Source: Pseudisothecium myosuroides
Lineage: Eukaryota; Streptophyta; Bryopsida; Hypnales; Lembophyllaceae
Direction of reading: 5' to 3'
Assembly (NCBI GenBank): GCA_951799445.1
Contig: OX637295.1
Span: forward strand, 13,392,001-13,456,000
DNA length: 64,000 nucleotides
Shown: positions 46,452 through 58,499 of the stretch, in pieces
Layout of the letters: every line of letters starts with the position of its first letter
Position numbering within the stretch: position 1 is the first letter of the stretch
Notes under the pieces: model-generated
Told to the model about the DNA's origin: nothing
Database searches by the model: none
Seen by the model: only the letters and a program-made list of their open reading frames with translations
Made by a program: the position numbers and the translations under genes

Positions 46452-47775
46452 ATTGTACTCTTGCGAGTGTGCTCTGCCCAATAGTGCTGGCTGTGGACTC
46501 CCCATACTCCGCCACTTGATTCTTGCGTTCAGCAGCTGCTTCGTGAAGTTCTGCTCCTTCTGTTCGCCAACGACATCCTGGTTCAACGCCCGCGAGAAGT
46601 GCACTAGGTTTCCGTGGTGATCTTTGTCCGTCCACACAGGTAAAATATTAAAGGTGGAGGCTTGCTTCTTGTCCTTCTCGGGAATCACACCAAGCCTAAT
46701 CAGGTCCTTGAATGCCTGGACAGTGTGTTGGCCCCCTATTATGTAGTAGTGTGTCTTGGGGTTTTCAAAGATCTCCTTCTTCGGCGCTTGCTTCTCATAG
46801 TGTGACACTACCTGCGTCGGGCCGTAGGGTCCCGCTTTAAGAGGAAGCACTATTATGACTCTGTTCTCCGAGTCATAATCAGGTGTGATTCGTGCCTTCC
46901 TCGTCAGCACATCAAGCCGCTCTGCCTGAATTCCCCTGTACACGAGCAGTGCTACAGGTGCTTGGTGCAGATAGTCATAGTGCACGCGGATGAGCTCTCC
47001 TTTGTTGTCATAGATTGGTTTCCTGCCCCATTTGTATAGGCCACCGAAAGAGTTCTCGTATAGAGTCCTCATCGCATTCATCTCTTCCGGTGTCATCTTC
47101 TTCACGTCTGCCTCCCCTAGAGCAACAGCCCTGTGAAGCGGAAGCGGGGTATCCGGTTTTTTCTTCTTTCCGGATGTCCCTGCTGCGGCATCATCTTCGT
47201 CCCCGGGAGCTCCAACTGCAGACTTCCTCTTCCTGGTCTTCTTTTTGGGGGACGGCGTGGGAGCAACCACTGTCACGGCTTCCGGCCGAGCGTTTACATC
47301 TTGTAAGTCTTCCAGGATTATGTCCCACTGGTTCTTGAGCTCCTTAGGCTTCCACCGAGGCTTAGACGTGTCTTTGCACATCAGATGTGACCTTGCAGTC
47401 ACAGACTCGCACAGAGTGAGGCTGAACTTCGCGTAGTCAAGGATCAGCCCAAACGTTATGATCTCCCCGGAAAGGGGAACCTTCTCCTCTACAACTAGGA
47501 GCGCTGTGTCGTCGTCAAGCCCCTTCATTTCAAGTACCCTCAGTCCGACAATTGGGTGCCCCATTGTCCCATTCACTAGCGTGGGAAGAATAGTGGCGGA
47601 GCCGTCACTCTCTGCTTTCCAGGCGATTCCCCAATGTGTAATCTTCTCGTCGCATCGAAAAAAGGCTTGTGGTGGATGTGGACCTGTGTACTCCAAAGAC
47701 GTAATGTAGAAGTCGATGAAGGTACCAAGCTTCCTGGGTGTCAGTTCTTCTGGACCTTCAACGACTTGCATTTCA
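46452..47775 (-). CDS. Large multidomain gene, exon 3: ParB/DGQHR-like region
   Basis: The exon joins exon 2 in phase 2 (CC plus T gives Pro; KDPEMQVVEGPEELTPR) and ends at SQEYN before GTAAGA. It contains an N-terminal folded region (GTFIDFYITSLEYTGPHPPQ), a basic nuclear-type patch (KKKTRKRKSAVG, SGKKKKPD), and then a segment TPDYDSENRVIIVLPLKAGP and THYYIIGGQHTVQAFKDLIR followed by FNILPVW and FSRALNQDV. The 'GGQHTVQAF' box, with a following beta strand and an Asn-containing helix, resembles the GxxRxxA/DGQHR motif of ParB-like nucleases and adapters. Arg is replaced by Thr, so nuclease activity is uncertain. Confidence 0.65.
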
Positions 47776-47877
47776 CTGCAGCATGGTAGAAAGAGATGTT
47801 AGTTTCCACATTGTCCGATAGAGCAGAATGATGGTGGTGCGATATTATTCCTGTTCTAACTTTAATTTTTATCCTTA

Positions 47878-48550
47878 GTCGTGGGATCCCACGACGGATG
47901 TTATGAAAGAGAAGGAATGGTTTCGTGATCATTTTGATGATCTGGTTTCACAAATTACCGTTGTCGTGGGATATCACGATCGGTTACATTCACGGACAGT
48001 AGTGGGCAGGAAGTTATTGCATCTCAACTCACTAACTGAAGGCGTCCCGGCATATGACAACGGCACCAAATAACATAGAATGGATATTGGAATATCTTAG
48101 AAGGTGATCGGTGATGATCTGTGAAACTACTGTCTGTCGTGGGATCCCACGATTGATTGTTCACATAATCAGCGCTATTTGTTAACGCGCCTGCATCTCA
48201 ATTTCTCTACCCACGCTAGACTTTCTCGTCGTGATTTCCCACGACGGTTTAGTACTTGAATGCTCTATGTAGGTGGTCTTCTAATTGTTAAGTCTGGGTC
48301 AGGCGCGGTCTTTACTATCCTCCATCGGGGGATCCCACGATTGGTTACTAATCCGCTGCCTGGTCTGTGCCTAATATGTGGTCTGGTTTTAGATTGCGTC
48401 TCCACATCTTATCATCGGGGGATCCCACGATGGGCCACAAACCCTAAAACTCGTGTGGCCGCGCAGTGGTGGGCGGCTAGGGTTTCAAGTCAGGGATCCT
48501 ACGATGCTCGAATCTACACAGGGATTGCCCTGTCGTGGGATCCCACGATG
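47878..48550. repeat. Palindrome cluster D (8 sites) in intron 2
   Basis: Sites begin at 47,878 (GTCGTGGGATCCCACGAC, a perfect 18-bp palindrome), 47,963, 48,136, 48,228, 48,323, 48,413, 48,491 (degenerate) and 48,532. The intron 47,776-48,807 is otherwise unremarkable. This is the densest field in the window. Confidence 0.95.
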
Positions 48551-48807
48551 CACGATTTTAGGGTCACTATCCCCGGTAACAGGGTCACGTACTCATTACC
48601 GTGTGTTCTTCTCGGCATATATACTACCGTATTTCTTAGCTATGTTTATAACAGCGACTATGACAGAGGCTCTATTACCCTCATTTTCAGCGGAGTGCGT
48701 ACAATGCAATTGCAAACAACCATACCCTAATTATTAGCAATGTTTGTAACCTAGACATTGCAAGCAAGAAACGGAAAGTAATGAGAATATAGTTCAAAGT
48801 AACTTAC

Positions 48808-48935
48808 GGGTCCTTCCAAACTGGGAGGTTTGTTGTATGCTGGGATGGACCTGCTGCCATCGTAGCTTCCGCTTGCACGGGTCCGACCTTGTTTTCAGCT
48901 ACTACAAAAATGCCCTTCTGCTCTTCGAAAGACTG
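48808..48935 (-). CDS. Large multidomain gene, exon 2
   Basis: It starts after 'tttcatgcag' and reads QSFEEQKGIFVVAENKVGPV, QAEATMAAGPSQHTTNLPVW and KDP, ending in phase 2 at GTAAGT. It joins exon 1 (RLIQE) in phase 0 and exon 3 in phase 2. The phase agreement on both sides is the main evidence. Confidence 0.6.
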
Positions 48936-49611
48936 CTGCATGAAATTCAAATGCAGTAGAAATTGTAACTTCAATCATCCACTGAGAATCACAAACTCCT
49001 AACTTGTTTCTTCATGACTAGCCAAGTGAATTTTATTGAAGAGAAGGTAAACTTAAATCTAAAGTGACGGACTAAATAGCCTATTGCACAGAAAACAAGC
49101 GTGTCTGATCATAGTCATAAAATCCCTGCACAAACCATGTTCCTAATATCATTCACAAACGAGTATTGTCTAACTAAATAAATATACAATGAACTCTTCG
49201 CTCCATTCCTCTTTGGGAGCAACATTCCCGTTCCTTACTTCACTTTGCTTCAATTCAAACACTCACAGCAGTCCATACACATTGAACTCTAGTTCGTGAA
49301 CTACATCAAGGTTACTTAGCATTTTAGGGTCTACAGTTAATATGAACCGAGAACTACGATGCGTGAGGAGAGCCTACAACTGCAAGGAAGGCGAGTGCTA
49401 AACATTCATTGTATCCATGTACTAGAATGATGCAATCTACAAGCTTGAATGGGATCATCAATTCTTTCCAAGCTAGAAGCTGAAATCCAGAGCAAACGCG
49501 CAGCTCCATGCAATCAGAATTCCACAACAAAGAAGTAAATCAACCTCATAGATGGAGTCAGAACTACAAAATCAAAATGCTACTTTGGAGGCTTTACTAC
49601 GACAAACTAAC
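48936..49611 (-). other. Intron 1 of the large multidomain gene
   Basis: Bounded by GTTAGT (49,611) and CAG (48,936). AT-rich, without palindromes or other structure that I can see. Confidence 0.45.
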
Positions 49612-50001
49612 CTCTTGGATGAGCCGGGTGAAATCCAACACCCTATCTTTCTCGCGCACTGGATCCGGAAGCTTGTGCACCGCCTCCGCCAGGAAATGCT
49701 CCGTACACTCCACCACGAGATAGTAGTGTCGTTCTCCGCGCACGTCCACACAAACTCCGCCAGCAAAATTTGAACACGCTCCTTGGATGTCCCCCGACGC
49801 ACTCAGCTCCGCGCACAAATGTTGAACCAAGCAGAGAACCTCCGAACAACCAAACTCACTCGAAATGCAAACCTTCAGACACTGACCCAAACTCACGGAC
49901 TGCAACAACTGAGAATGAATGCGCAAGGAAGGCGGAGAAGCGTACGACTGAGCAAAACGGAGAACGGAGAAGCACACGACGTCGGGAGAAAAACACTGCA
50001 A
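49612..50001 (-). CDS. Large multidomain gene, first recognised exon
   Basis: The frame reads QCFSPDVVCFSVLRFAQSYA through LVQHLCAELSASGDIQGACS and RGERHYYLVVECTEHFLAEA to LDFTRLIQE at a GTTAGT donor. There is no in-frame ATG at its upstream end. The sequence 'ctgcttgcag' at about 50,000 could be an acceptor from an earlier exon, so the true start lies upstream or uses another frame. A degenerate palindrome copy (49,782-49,800) encodes SGDIQG, parallel to SGDPT in exon 8. No domain was recognised. Confidence 0.5.
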
Positions 50002-50394
50002 GCAGACATCGTGAGGAGGACCCTAAACCAAGAGGAGAGGAAACCGTCTGCTGACGTGGCGCTGTCAGGTGCAAGACGGCGGAGGTCATGACTGCCCACC
50101 CTCCTCATGATTACTGACATCATGAGGAGGGCTTGACTAGAAGTCTTAAGCTAAATAATCACTCATTACACAAAATGCTGAAATTAGGTCGCACACTTGC
50201 ACCTCACTAATTTCATGACATTCGATAATTACTACATACATTTTTTCTGTTTCTCTATAAGAATGCACAATTTGTTATTTAAGTATTGTTGCTATTGGAA
50301 CTCTCGAAACTCCATGTCTACAAATAAAAATAATTGTAGAAACGTTTATTTACTTTGATGGTTTGTAAAGTAACTTTGTTGAAATAAGGCAACC
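50002..50394. other. Spacer 5' of the large gene
   Basis: Contains the hairpin at 50,099-50,131. No clear TATA box or coding exon was identified. Confidence 0.4.
50099..50131. repeat. Perfect 13-bp hairpin
   Basis: CCCTCCTCATGAT and ATCATGAGGAGGG face each other across a 7-nt loop (tactgac). It lies about 100 bp upstream of the first recognised exon of the large gene and could be a protein or processing site. It is unlike the BamHI-type palindromes nearby. Confidence 0.9.
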
Positions 50395-51610
50395 TAGTTT
50401 TACTATTTTAAATGTTGGTATGGAAAAAAAATGTACAAGTTGTAAATACTCTGCTCATGAAGTGAAGAATCATGAGCGGAAAAAGTCCATGCTACGTTTT
50501 CCCAAACTTACCACATAACCTAAAAAAATCCCCTCGGTCCTGCGGTTCAAAGACCCTTCATTCCATAAATCATGCATGATGTTGTACGAGTTAATTTTAA
50601 CAAAAAAAAATGTAGTTTTACTATTTTAAATACTCTGCCCATGCAAACATTAGTTACGAATCATGAGCGGTTTAATTTCATGGATTGCTACATTGATTTC
50701 TAGGTTTAACCTTTGGTTTCGATGATTATTATTTTTTTACAAGCCGCTAAATATGCCTTTAACATAATGAACTTTGATTTCTAGTTTGCACTTGTGTCAT
50801 TTTTCTAGAAAATGATTAGTCCAAATTATTTAATTAAATAGAAATGACTGTAATGATTACATAAGTACAGGGAACATTGTTGATGATTGTCCTATATAAT
50901 TCTTTCTCATTCATCTCCTAGGCAATCATTTTCATGTATACAATCAACATGATTGGCAAATGTGCAATGAAGAAATAATATCTAAATTATCTTATTGTCT
51001 TCTATATTAATTGTCTTGCAATGATCATTGAATAGATGTGGACAAGAGCATGATTGCCCGCGGTTTTAGGGGCATACTAGGTGTTAATCTATTTAATTTA
51101 CTTGTGTTTTGGAGCATATCTGGAGACAGTTCTCCAAAGTACGTGACCAAGCCCAGCCGCCCATGATCTTGGAATTACTTGCAAAAAATGGAAATTAAAA
51201 AAAAAATGTCAAATAAAGGACGTTCAGAAATGATCTTCAATTTATGAAAAAAAAATTAATATTAAGTTACAACTTCAATTTTTTGTTTTTAAATCGACAT
51301 GTAATATGTATCGCAATTTTGGAAAACGTACCATGGACTTTTCTTGCTCATGACTTCATGAGCGGAAGATTAAGAACTTATACATTCTTTTTTTGATACC
51401 GACATGTACTGTTTTATGTATGATTTATGGAATGAGAGTTCTTTGAATGAACCGCAGGCGGAGGAGGACCTTTTTAGGTTACGTGGTAAGTTCGGAAAAA
51501 CATAGCATGGACTTCTCCCGCTCATGCCTCTTCACTTCATGAGCGGAGTATTTTGAACTTGTACCTTTTTTTCCATATCGACATGCATTGTCTTATGCAT
51601 GAAATTGCCA
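50395..51610. mobile_element. Foldback element with nested inverted arms
   Basis: 50,440-50,600 ('aagtgaagaatcatgagcgg', 'cccctcggtcctgcggttc', 'attccataaatcatgcatg') recurs inverted at 51,410-51,560. Inner related arms lie at 50,610-50,690 and 51,295-51,400. The central part has no coding capacity. Its right edge runs into the tandem array. Confidence 0.6.
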
Positions 51611-53575
51611 GACATTTTTAAAATGAAGCCATTCCATGGCAGGGCCCGTTTCATTCCCAATTTTTTTTACTTCACGTGAATTAGAATTTTGCAATGGGCA
51701 AGAAGTGAATAATTATAGTGGTGGAATCTAAAATGCCACATTTAACTACTTTTGGACTTTTGAAAGTCCAGAACTAATAGTGGTCATTGTGAGAAAAAAA
51801 AATGGTCATCAAGAGACAATTCAAAACATCAAGTCGTTAGAGATCTATGCAAAACATCAAGAGATCAATAATAAACGTCAAGAGATTAATACAAACATTG
51901 GGAGATCTCCGATGTTTTTTTAGGAGATCTCTCAATGTATAGTCCAGAATTCATTGAATAGTCCAAAAGTAGTTATATGTGGCATTAAATCCTAAGAGCA
52001 ATTCCAACTTCCACGATAGAATTTTATGCATGCATGTATGAACCATCCATGACATTTTTAAAATGAAGCCATTCCATGGCAGGGCCCATATTTAGTTTTA
52101 TTCCCCATTTTTTTTAATTCACGTTAAGATGGATTTTCCAACGGGCAAGAAGTAAAAAATAGTGGTGGAATCTAAATCCTGAGAGCAATTCCAACTTCTA
52201 CGATAGAATTTTATGCATGCATGTATGAACCATCCATGACATTTTTAAAATGAAGCCATTTCATGGCAGGGCCCAATATTTTTATTCCCCATTTTTTTTA
52301 ATTCACGTTAAGATGGATTTTTCAACGGGCAAGAAATAAAAATAGTGGTGGAATCTAAATCCTGAGAGCAATTCCAACTTCCACGATAGAATTTTATGCA
52401 TGCATGTATAAACCATCCATGACATTTATAAAATGAAGCCATTTCATGGCAGGGCCCAATATTTTTATTCCCCATTTTTTTTAATTCACGTGAATTAGAA
52501 TTTTGCAATGGGCAAGAAGTGAATATAGTGGTGGAATCTAAATCATAAGAGCAATTCCAACTTCCACGATAGAATTTTATGCATGCATGTATAAACCATC
52601 CATGACATTTTTAAAATGAAGCCATTTCATGGCAGGGCCCAATATTTTTATTCCCCATTTTTTTTAATTCACATTAAGATGGATTTTCCAACGGGCAAGA
52701 AGTAAAAAATAGTGGTGGAATCTAAAACCTGAGAGCAATTCCAACTTCTACGATGGAATTTTATGCATGCATGTATGAACCATCCATGACATTTTTAAAA
52801 TGAAGCCATTTCATGGCAGGGCCCATATTTAGTTTTATTCCCCATTTTTTTTAATTCACGTTAAGATGGATTTTCCAACGGGCAAGAAGTAAAAAATAGT
52901 GGTGGAATCTAAATCCTGAGAGCAATTCCAACTTCCACGATAGAATTTTATGCATGCATGTATGAACCATCCATGACATTTTTTAAATGAAGCCATTCCA
53001 TGGCAGGGCCCGTTTCATTCCCAATTTTTTTTACTTCACGTGAATTAGAATTTTGCAATGGGCAACAAGTGAATATAGTGGTGGAATCTAAATCATAAGA
53101 GCAATTCCAACTTCCACGATAGAATTTTATGCATGCATGTATGAACCATCCATGACGTTTTTAAAATGAAGCCATTCCATGGCAGGGCCCATTTCATTCC
53201 CAATTTTTTTTACTTCACGTGAATTAGGATTTTGCAATGGGCAACAAGTGAATAATTATAGTGGTGGAATCTAAATCATAAGAGCAATTCCAACTTCCAC
53301 AATAGAATTTTATGCATGCACGTGTGAAATTCCATGACATTTTTAAAATGAAGCCATAGTTCAATGGCAGGGCCCATTTCATTCCCAATTTTTTTATTTT
53401 CATGTGAATTAGAATTTTTCAACGGGCAAGACTAGAAAATAGTGGTGGAATCTAAGGCTGGAGCAATTACATTTTTCTAAATCAAATTTTATGCATGTAT
53501 GTATGAAATTTCATGACTTTTTAAATATTATTTAAGCAGTTTCAAGCCATCACGCATTTCATTCCCGATTTTTTT
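51590..53575 (+). repeat. ~183-bp tandem repeat array (about 10 units)
   Basis: Units begin 'gagcaattccaact' at 51,996, 52,183, 52,366, 52,549, 52,733, 52,919, 53,099, 53,282 and, degenerate, 53,461, with a partial unit before 51,729. Spacing is 179-187 bp. Shared landmarks are 'ttttatgcatgcatg', 'aatgaagccatt' and 'atggcagggccc'. Two subtypes occur: 'gttaagatggattttccaac' and 'gtgaattagaattttgcaat'. The unit length is near that of a nucleosome repeat, as in plant satellites. No open frame is conserved across units. Confidence 0.95.
51733..51985. mobile_element. Complete MITE with giant-element termini, TAAA duplication
   Basis: The 253-bp element has ends ATGCCACATTTAACTACTTT and AAGTAGTTATATGTGGCAT and is flanked by TAAA (51,729-51,732 and 51,986-51,989). 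Neighbouring tandem units preserve the empty site 'ggaatctaaatcctgag', which proves insertion into the array. It contains a palindrome at 51,897-51,914 (cattgggagatctccgatg). Its terminus and palindrome both recur at 39,514-39,596. Confidence 0.92.
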
Positions 53576-54300
53576 TTTCACATCGGTGGAGATTGTTCAA
53601 ATAACAATAACAAATAACAATATTACGTACATTGTTGTCAAATAATGATGTAGATGTATACCACGTTCGATCATTTCAAAAATCCAGATGAAGATTGCAT
53701 GACCTACAATATTCTCATGAATGACATGATTCCAGGTTTAAGCATTGATCACCCGTCAAAGTGCATTAACAAATTTGAAAGCATTTAACTCATTAAATCA
53801 TTCAAACTGAGATTTAAAATACAAAATAAATAAATGGTTCAGTTTGTTCTTTGTTCCATCATGATTGCACATCCAAAGTCCTTTACAAGGGGCTTTTTTG
53901 CGTTTCCCTCTCTCACTTTCCCCTATGTAAACAACAATCTTATGACTTTTCATTGTGTCAACGGATTGTGACACAAGGAGAAGTCATGGATTGCCGTTTA
54001 CGCAGGAAAAAATGAGAGAGGGAAACGCAAAAAAGCCCCTGGTGCTTTATTTAAAAATTCGTAGATGAAATAAAAATTGTGTCAATCATTGTTTAATCCG
54101 TAAAGTCCCATATTAAACCATAGGATGTTGTACTACATAACAAGAATTATATATGAAATCAATCTGTTAACTGACATTTTTAATTAGCAATATTGAGTTA
54201 GATTGAATTCTAAGTTTATATGTTCCCAGTCTGAGATGACGTAAACTTAATTGAGGAAAAAATTGGAAACAAATAATCAGCGTCATTTTCATTTTTCATA
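53576..54300. other. Gene-free stretch containing a hairpin MITE
   Basis: No coding region is supported. The hairpin at 53,888-54,040 is described separately. Confidence 0.5.
53888..54040. mobile_element. Hairpin MITE
   Basis: AGGGGCTTTTTTGCGTTTCC and GGAAACGCAAAAAAGCCCCT are perfect inverted ends. The pairing continues inward ('ctctctca/tgagagag', 'gtaaac/gtttac', 'tgacttt/aagtca'), so almost all of the 153 bp can fold back. The target duplication is unclear. Confidence 0.85.
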
Positions 54301-54520
54301 ATACCCTAAACCCTAAAAGCCGTAAACCATGAACTGCAGACCCTGAAAACGTTAATGTAAAGCGCTGCCACTGTATACCCTAAACCCTATTAAATCCTGA
54401 AACCCTGAACCCTGAAACCAAGAACCATGACCTTGAAACCGTGAACACTACACTACAACATGTACCCTAAACCCTATGACCGTGGATGGTAGACCCTATG
54501 ACTGTGGACCCTAGACCCTA
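54301..54520 (+). repeat. Degenerate telomere-like repeat block
   Basis: It opens 'accctaaaccctaaaa' and continues with many variants (ccctgaa, ccctatg, ccctaga), consistent with decayed plant-type CCCTAAA repeats in an internal position. Confidence 0.75.
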
Positions 54521-55860
54521 AGATTGCATTCATTGGAATAGAAAATAACAAATATGAACATTCGAGAGTTCAAAATTTTTGTTGATTCTTTTTGTAAGTG
54601 AGGTGTTCCACATGTTTCAGGTGCTCAAGTTTTTGGGTTCACGGAATTTTGTACAGTTCGTTTCTGTAGGATACGTATAATCAGGTCATGTAGGGGAAGA
54701 ATTCCGAGTATTGATCAGGGAAGCGTGTGACATTCTGTGAAGTGAAAGTCTTCAGAGTTTGATCCGCTTTGGTCAAAGCATCATTGACTCCTAGAAAACG
54801 GTGCAACGATACCATCCTTGAATACGGCGAATTTCAAAATGTCAGTGAAGAATCGGAATTTCAGTGAAGCCTGGATTTGCGAAGTTCCAGTCAGAAAGTC
54901 AAGAGCCCCACGCCCTCCCTCCTTGTAGTTGGAGATGGGCGGAATTCGAGAATGCAATCAACTTCCGAAGTGAAGGACAGCACGTACCCCCCAGCCGTTG
55001 TTGATTGTGGCACGACATTCAAGAATGCATCCAACATTCGAAATCAAGAATTGCTTGGTGATTTCAAAATCCGCGGCGGGAATTCAGAGCTGAAGAATTC
55101 GAACCAGCCACCTGGTTCATAACCCGAAAAGAACCTGGAGCTTGCTCTTTTCGATTGCACACGTGAACAGACGGAGCAGGCTGCGGAGTGGCGAGTGGGT
55201 GTCTGTCGGCGTTGGCGACAGAGTGGGCGTGGAGGCGCACGAAGTTCTGACCGAGCTAGTTGCTGCAAGGTAAGAATGCATCCCTTGCAAGTGTTATGCG
55301 ATTCCGAATGTCGAGGATTTTGTAGTCGAATTGACGCCACTACACTCTGTCACAAACTGAGGATGTCGTAGATTGAGAGTGAAACGGAGTCTGACTGCGA
55401 TAATTTTCTTCGCGCATTGGTCTCATTTTGCGAAAAACTCACGTGCTTAAGGGATCACCATGCTGTGGTGACATCGAGGTTCCTTTTGAATCGCGGGACG
55501 GCACTGCCCTGAGGGCAAGTTGATATGAGAACCCTGTACATGGATGACAACCGGTCAGAACGTCTTCACAAAGTAGTGAAATTAGGTTGCGTTAGGAATT
55601 AGGCGGACTTACATGAGGAAAACCCAGCCATCAAATTCAACTACTTCTAAGAATGTTTCCTATTGTACCCATGGAGGTTCAGGAGTCTGAATTACAGCAA
55701 AATCCACTTTAAAAGTAGAGAATTTTTGTACAGTAACTGAGAATAGTTATAGAGTATCAAATGTCATGAAACCAGTGACAGGAAACCTAATTTCACGATC
55801 TTCTGTAGATACGTCGGTCTACGACAGTAGAATACGTGTATATATCCAACATAGGTAAGC
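54521..55860. other. Unassigned stretch with MITE fragment
   Basis: An open frame at 54,877-55,122 has repeated 'gaattcgagaatgca'-like phrases and no family resemblance. 55,573-55,795 has facing 'gtgaaattaggtt' and 'aaacctaatttcac', a relative of the MITE at 39,012. Nothing else is supported. Confidence 0.4.
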
Positions 55861-56092
55861 ATCGTGGGATCCCACGATCTCCGCTTATTGAGCATGGGCG
55901 AGACCTCTCAGTCTTCGAGTATAGAGATATCGCGGTCTGGTAGTCAAGGGATCTCCTATAATTTCGTCGTGGGATCCCACAATCGATTGAACCTTGGCTG
56001 TGGCCTTCCTGGTGTACGTCTAGGTGCCTTACTTTTCGATGACCGTCATACTCCTCGTCGATCTTGTATAATCATCGTGGGATCTCACGATC
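55861..56092. repeat. Palindrome cluster E (3 sites)
   Basis: 55,861-55,878 is a perfect ATCGTGGGATCCCACGAT; 55,966-55,983 and 56,073-56,092 have one or two changes. The cluster ends about 40 bp before the LTR-like block and is probably continuous with cluster F. Confidence 0.95.
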
Positions 56093-57424
56093 ACATTTTC
56101 GATTAGCACCAGGTTCTCCTTCTCGGGGGGGTACTGTGAGCTCCCAATTTGTCACTTGGGACTCGTAGAATTATTTTTTTGGAAATTTGCAATTTAAAGT
56201 TGATAAAACTATACAAAAATCCATAAAAAGAGTGTAGAACCGAAATAGGGTTGTGTCATACCCATTATAGTATTTGGTCTAGATTTGTGTTGTTTACTTA
56301 GAATCCCCCAAACCTTGCCTAAAAATAGTATAGAAATAACGAAAAGGTTAGATTTGGAGGATTCGAGTCACACAACCCCAAAAGGGCTAAATCCCACCAT
56401 GAATGTGGCGATTCATGGCTAGGTCGGTCCGAGGGATCCACAGCGAGGCCACTAGGTCGGGTCCTAGAGTTAGATTTAGAATTCCCCATTAGATCGACGA
56501 ATTCCCAAAATCCCGATTGTTAGCATGCAGGAGCCACTCACGCAAGACCGGGCCCGTGGAGGAATCTACAGCCCAAGGATGGTGTTCTAGGGTGAATCCC
56601 ATGCCAGGAGTCCAACGGCGAAATCGGTTCGCCAAGATTCCTCCACCTGCAGAAGATTCCCGCACCGTCGCTAATTCAAGGAGATGTCCAGTTTAAATCT
56701 CCATTGACCAATCGTGCCAGGTACGGAAACACACCCGCACGTCTTTCATGCGACTCCCTGAGAGGTCACGTGAAAAATCCCGGCATCTTCCGACTTGCAG
56801 AAGAACCTTTTTCCGGGTGGTCAACCCTCCTAACCTCCAACGGGAATTTCATGGAAATTACCCAGGTTACAATAAAATCTCACTAAAAATTAGACTAGCT
56901 TGTTTTATGTTAATAATGCGCTCCGTGAAGTTTCACGACATTCCGATAGCGACAAGTACCCGAACCGGCGAGATTCCTCGGGAATTAACCACGTGGCGGG
57001 GTCCCCGCCGCGTTGACCAGCATTCCGGGACCATACGAAGGCGAAACGAAGTCAACCAAAAGTCCTTCCCGACTCTCTCGCACCTACCGGAGACCCTAGG
57101 CTATTCACATTTCTCAAAATAGGAGACCCCCAAGATCTAAGATTTTACCACGATTTGGTTTTTAAACTAAATTAGCCTACGATGGGTTTTTGGCCTCGGT
57201 ACGGGGGGTAGGGGGATTTAGGACTAAACACGGCGATTTGGATCCAACGGCGCAATCCGTTCGGCAATTGGAGCTAATCTTCAAAAGTTAGGATGTTGGT
57301 CCAGTATAGATGGTAGAAGTAGAAATTTAGGATGTAGGATGAAAATCTTTGAGGATGAGGATGAAAATTCCCGTTGATAAGGTTACCTTAGAACTCTAGA
57401 GGGAGGGGTGAGCCCTTGGAAACC

Positions 57425-57432
57425 TATATAAG
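57425..57432 (+). promoter_or_regulatory. TATA box within the LTR-like block
   Basis: TATATAAG in 'aacctatataagggccccatttctctc', followed by a pyrimidine-rich stretch typical of plant transcription starts. Confidence 0.5.
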
Positions 57433-57839
57433 GGCCCCATTTCTCTCTCTAGAACACCCCCAATTCTTGTTTTGGGTCCGTGGGTCCAAGTTATTTTGGA
57501 TATTTTGGCGTTTGAAGCCAAAAACCTCTACGGTGTTTTCGGAGCACTTTTGGCTTCATTGTTGCTTATTTTCAAGCTTTGAAGGTCCTTGGGGGTCCTT
57601 CTACCTTGCTTTGTGTACTCTTTTGTGCAGTTTTTGGTACTTTGTTGTAAGTGGAGAGCCTCTCTCTCCCTCTTGTACGTGTTGTGATCTAACTTGTGAA
57701 GTTAAGAGTTTTTTTTGTATCTTGCATTAATCCTAAAGTCACCCCCCACCGTACCTTGGCGATGCCGCTTTGGGGGGCCTTTAGCGTGTGAGCGTTGTGT
57801 TGCTACGTGATCTAACTTGTGTGTTTTCCTCTTTGTGGT

Positions 57840-58310
57840 TTTTCTTATACCCTCTTCTAATATTCTCCTTGTTGAGTGGACCCCCCTCCGGGACGGCGAA
57901 GCTTTGAACCTCCTTGTACATGTTTTGCTAAAGTTTCCTCCAACCCTCTTCTAATCTTCTCCTTGTTGAGTGGACCCCCCTCCGGGACGGCGAAGCTTTG
58001 AACCTCTTTGTACATGTTTTGCTAAAGTTTCCTCCAACCCTCTTCTAATCTTCTCCTTGTTGAGTGGACCCCCCTCCGAGACGGCAAAGCTTTGACCCTG
58101 TGTGTGTGTTTTCTTTAAAAGTTTAGTTTTCCCTCTTCTAAAGTCTCTCTCCTTGTGTGGACCCCCCTTGGAAACGGCGAAGCTTTGAACTAGTGACAAG
58201 GTAGAAGTCCTAGAGCGTGTGTTAAAAGTGTAGACGGCGGAGCTTTGAACCCCCGGGGTGTCAAGAAGTCCTAAAGTTGGTGTTAAAACCAATTTAACGG
58301 CGAAGCTTTG
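57840..58310 (+). repeat. 94-bp tandem repeat
   Basis: Units starting 'gagtggacccccctccg' at 57,874, 57,968 and 58,062 are nearly identical. Further diverged units keep only 'acggcgaagctttg' (to 58,310). Minus-strand open frames over this region come from the repeat. Confidence 0.93.
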
Positions 58311-58499
58311 CACCTACCCCGTATTTTAGTTCCAAAGTCTAGTTTCCAAGACCTTTGTGGAAACCTCCAGAGTTTAGCTTCCAAGATATGTAGATTCCTT
58401 TGCAATTGTCTAGTGTAGTGTCTTCCAAAGTTTTATTTAGTTTAGTTGTTTCCAAGGTCTTAGTAAGTTTAGTACCCCCAAAGTTTTATTCCCACACCT

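Noticed and set aside
47878..48550. CRISPR-like array
   Set aside because: The repeats are short palindromes at irregular spacing in a eukaryotic intron, the spacers are not of uniform length, and no cas genes are present.
39514..51985. Giant element bounded by 39,514 and 51,985
   Set aside because: The terminus at 51,985 pairs with 51,733 as a complete MITE with TAAA duplications and empty sites in the array, so it is not the right end of the large element.
56704..57122. Overlapping open frames in the LTR-like block
   Set aside because: The frames compete, show no gag, protease, RT or integrase motif, and look like chance openings in GC-richer DNA.
57951..58313. Minus-strand frame with 'QSFAV' repeats
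   Set aside because: It is derived from the 94-bp tandem repeat, with no independent support.
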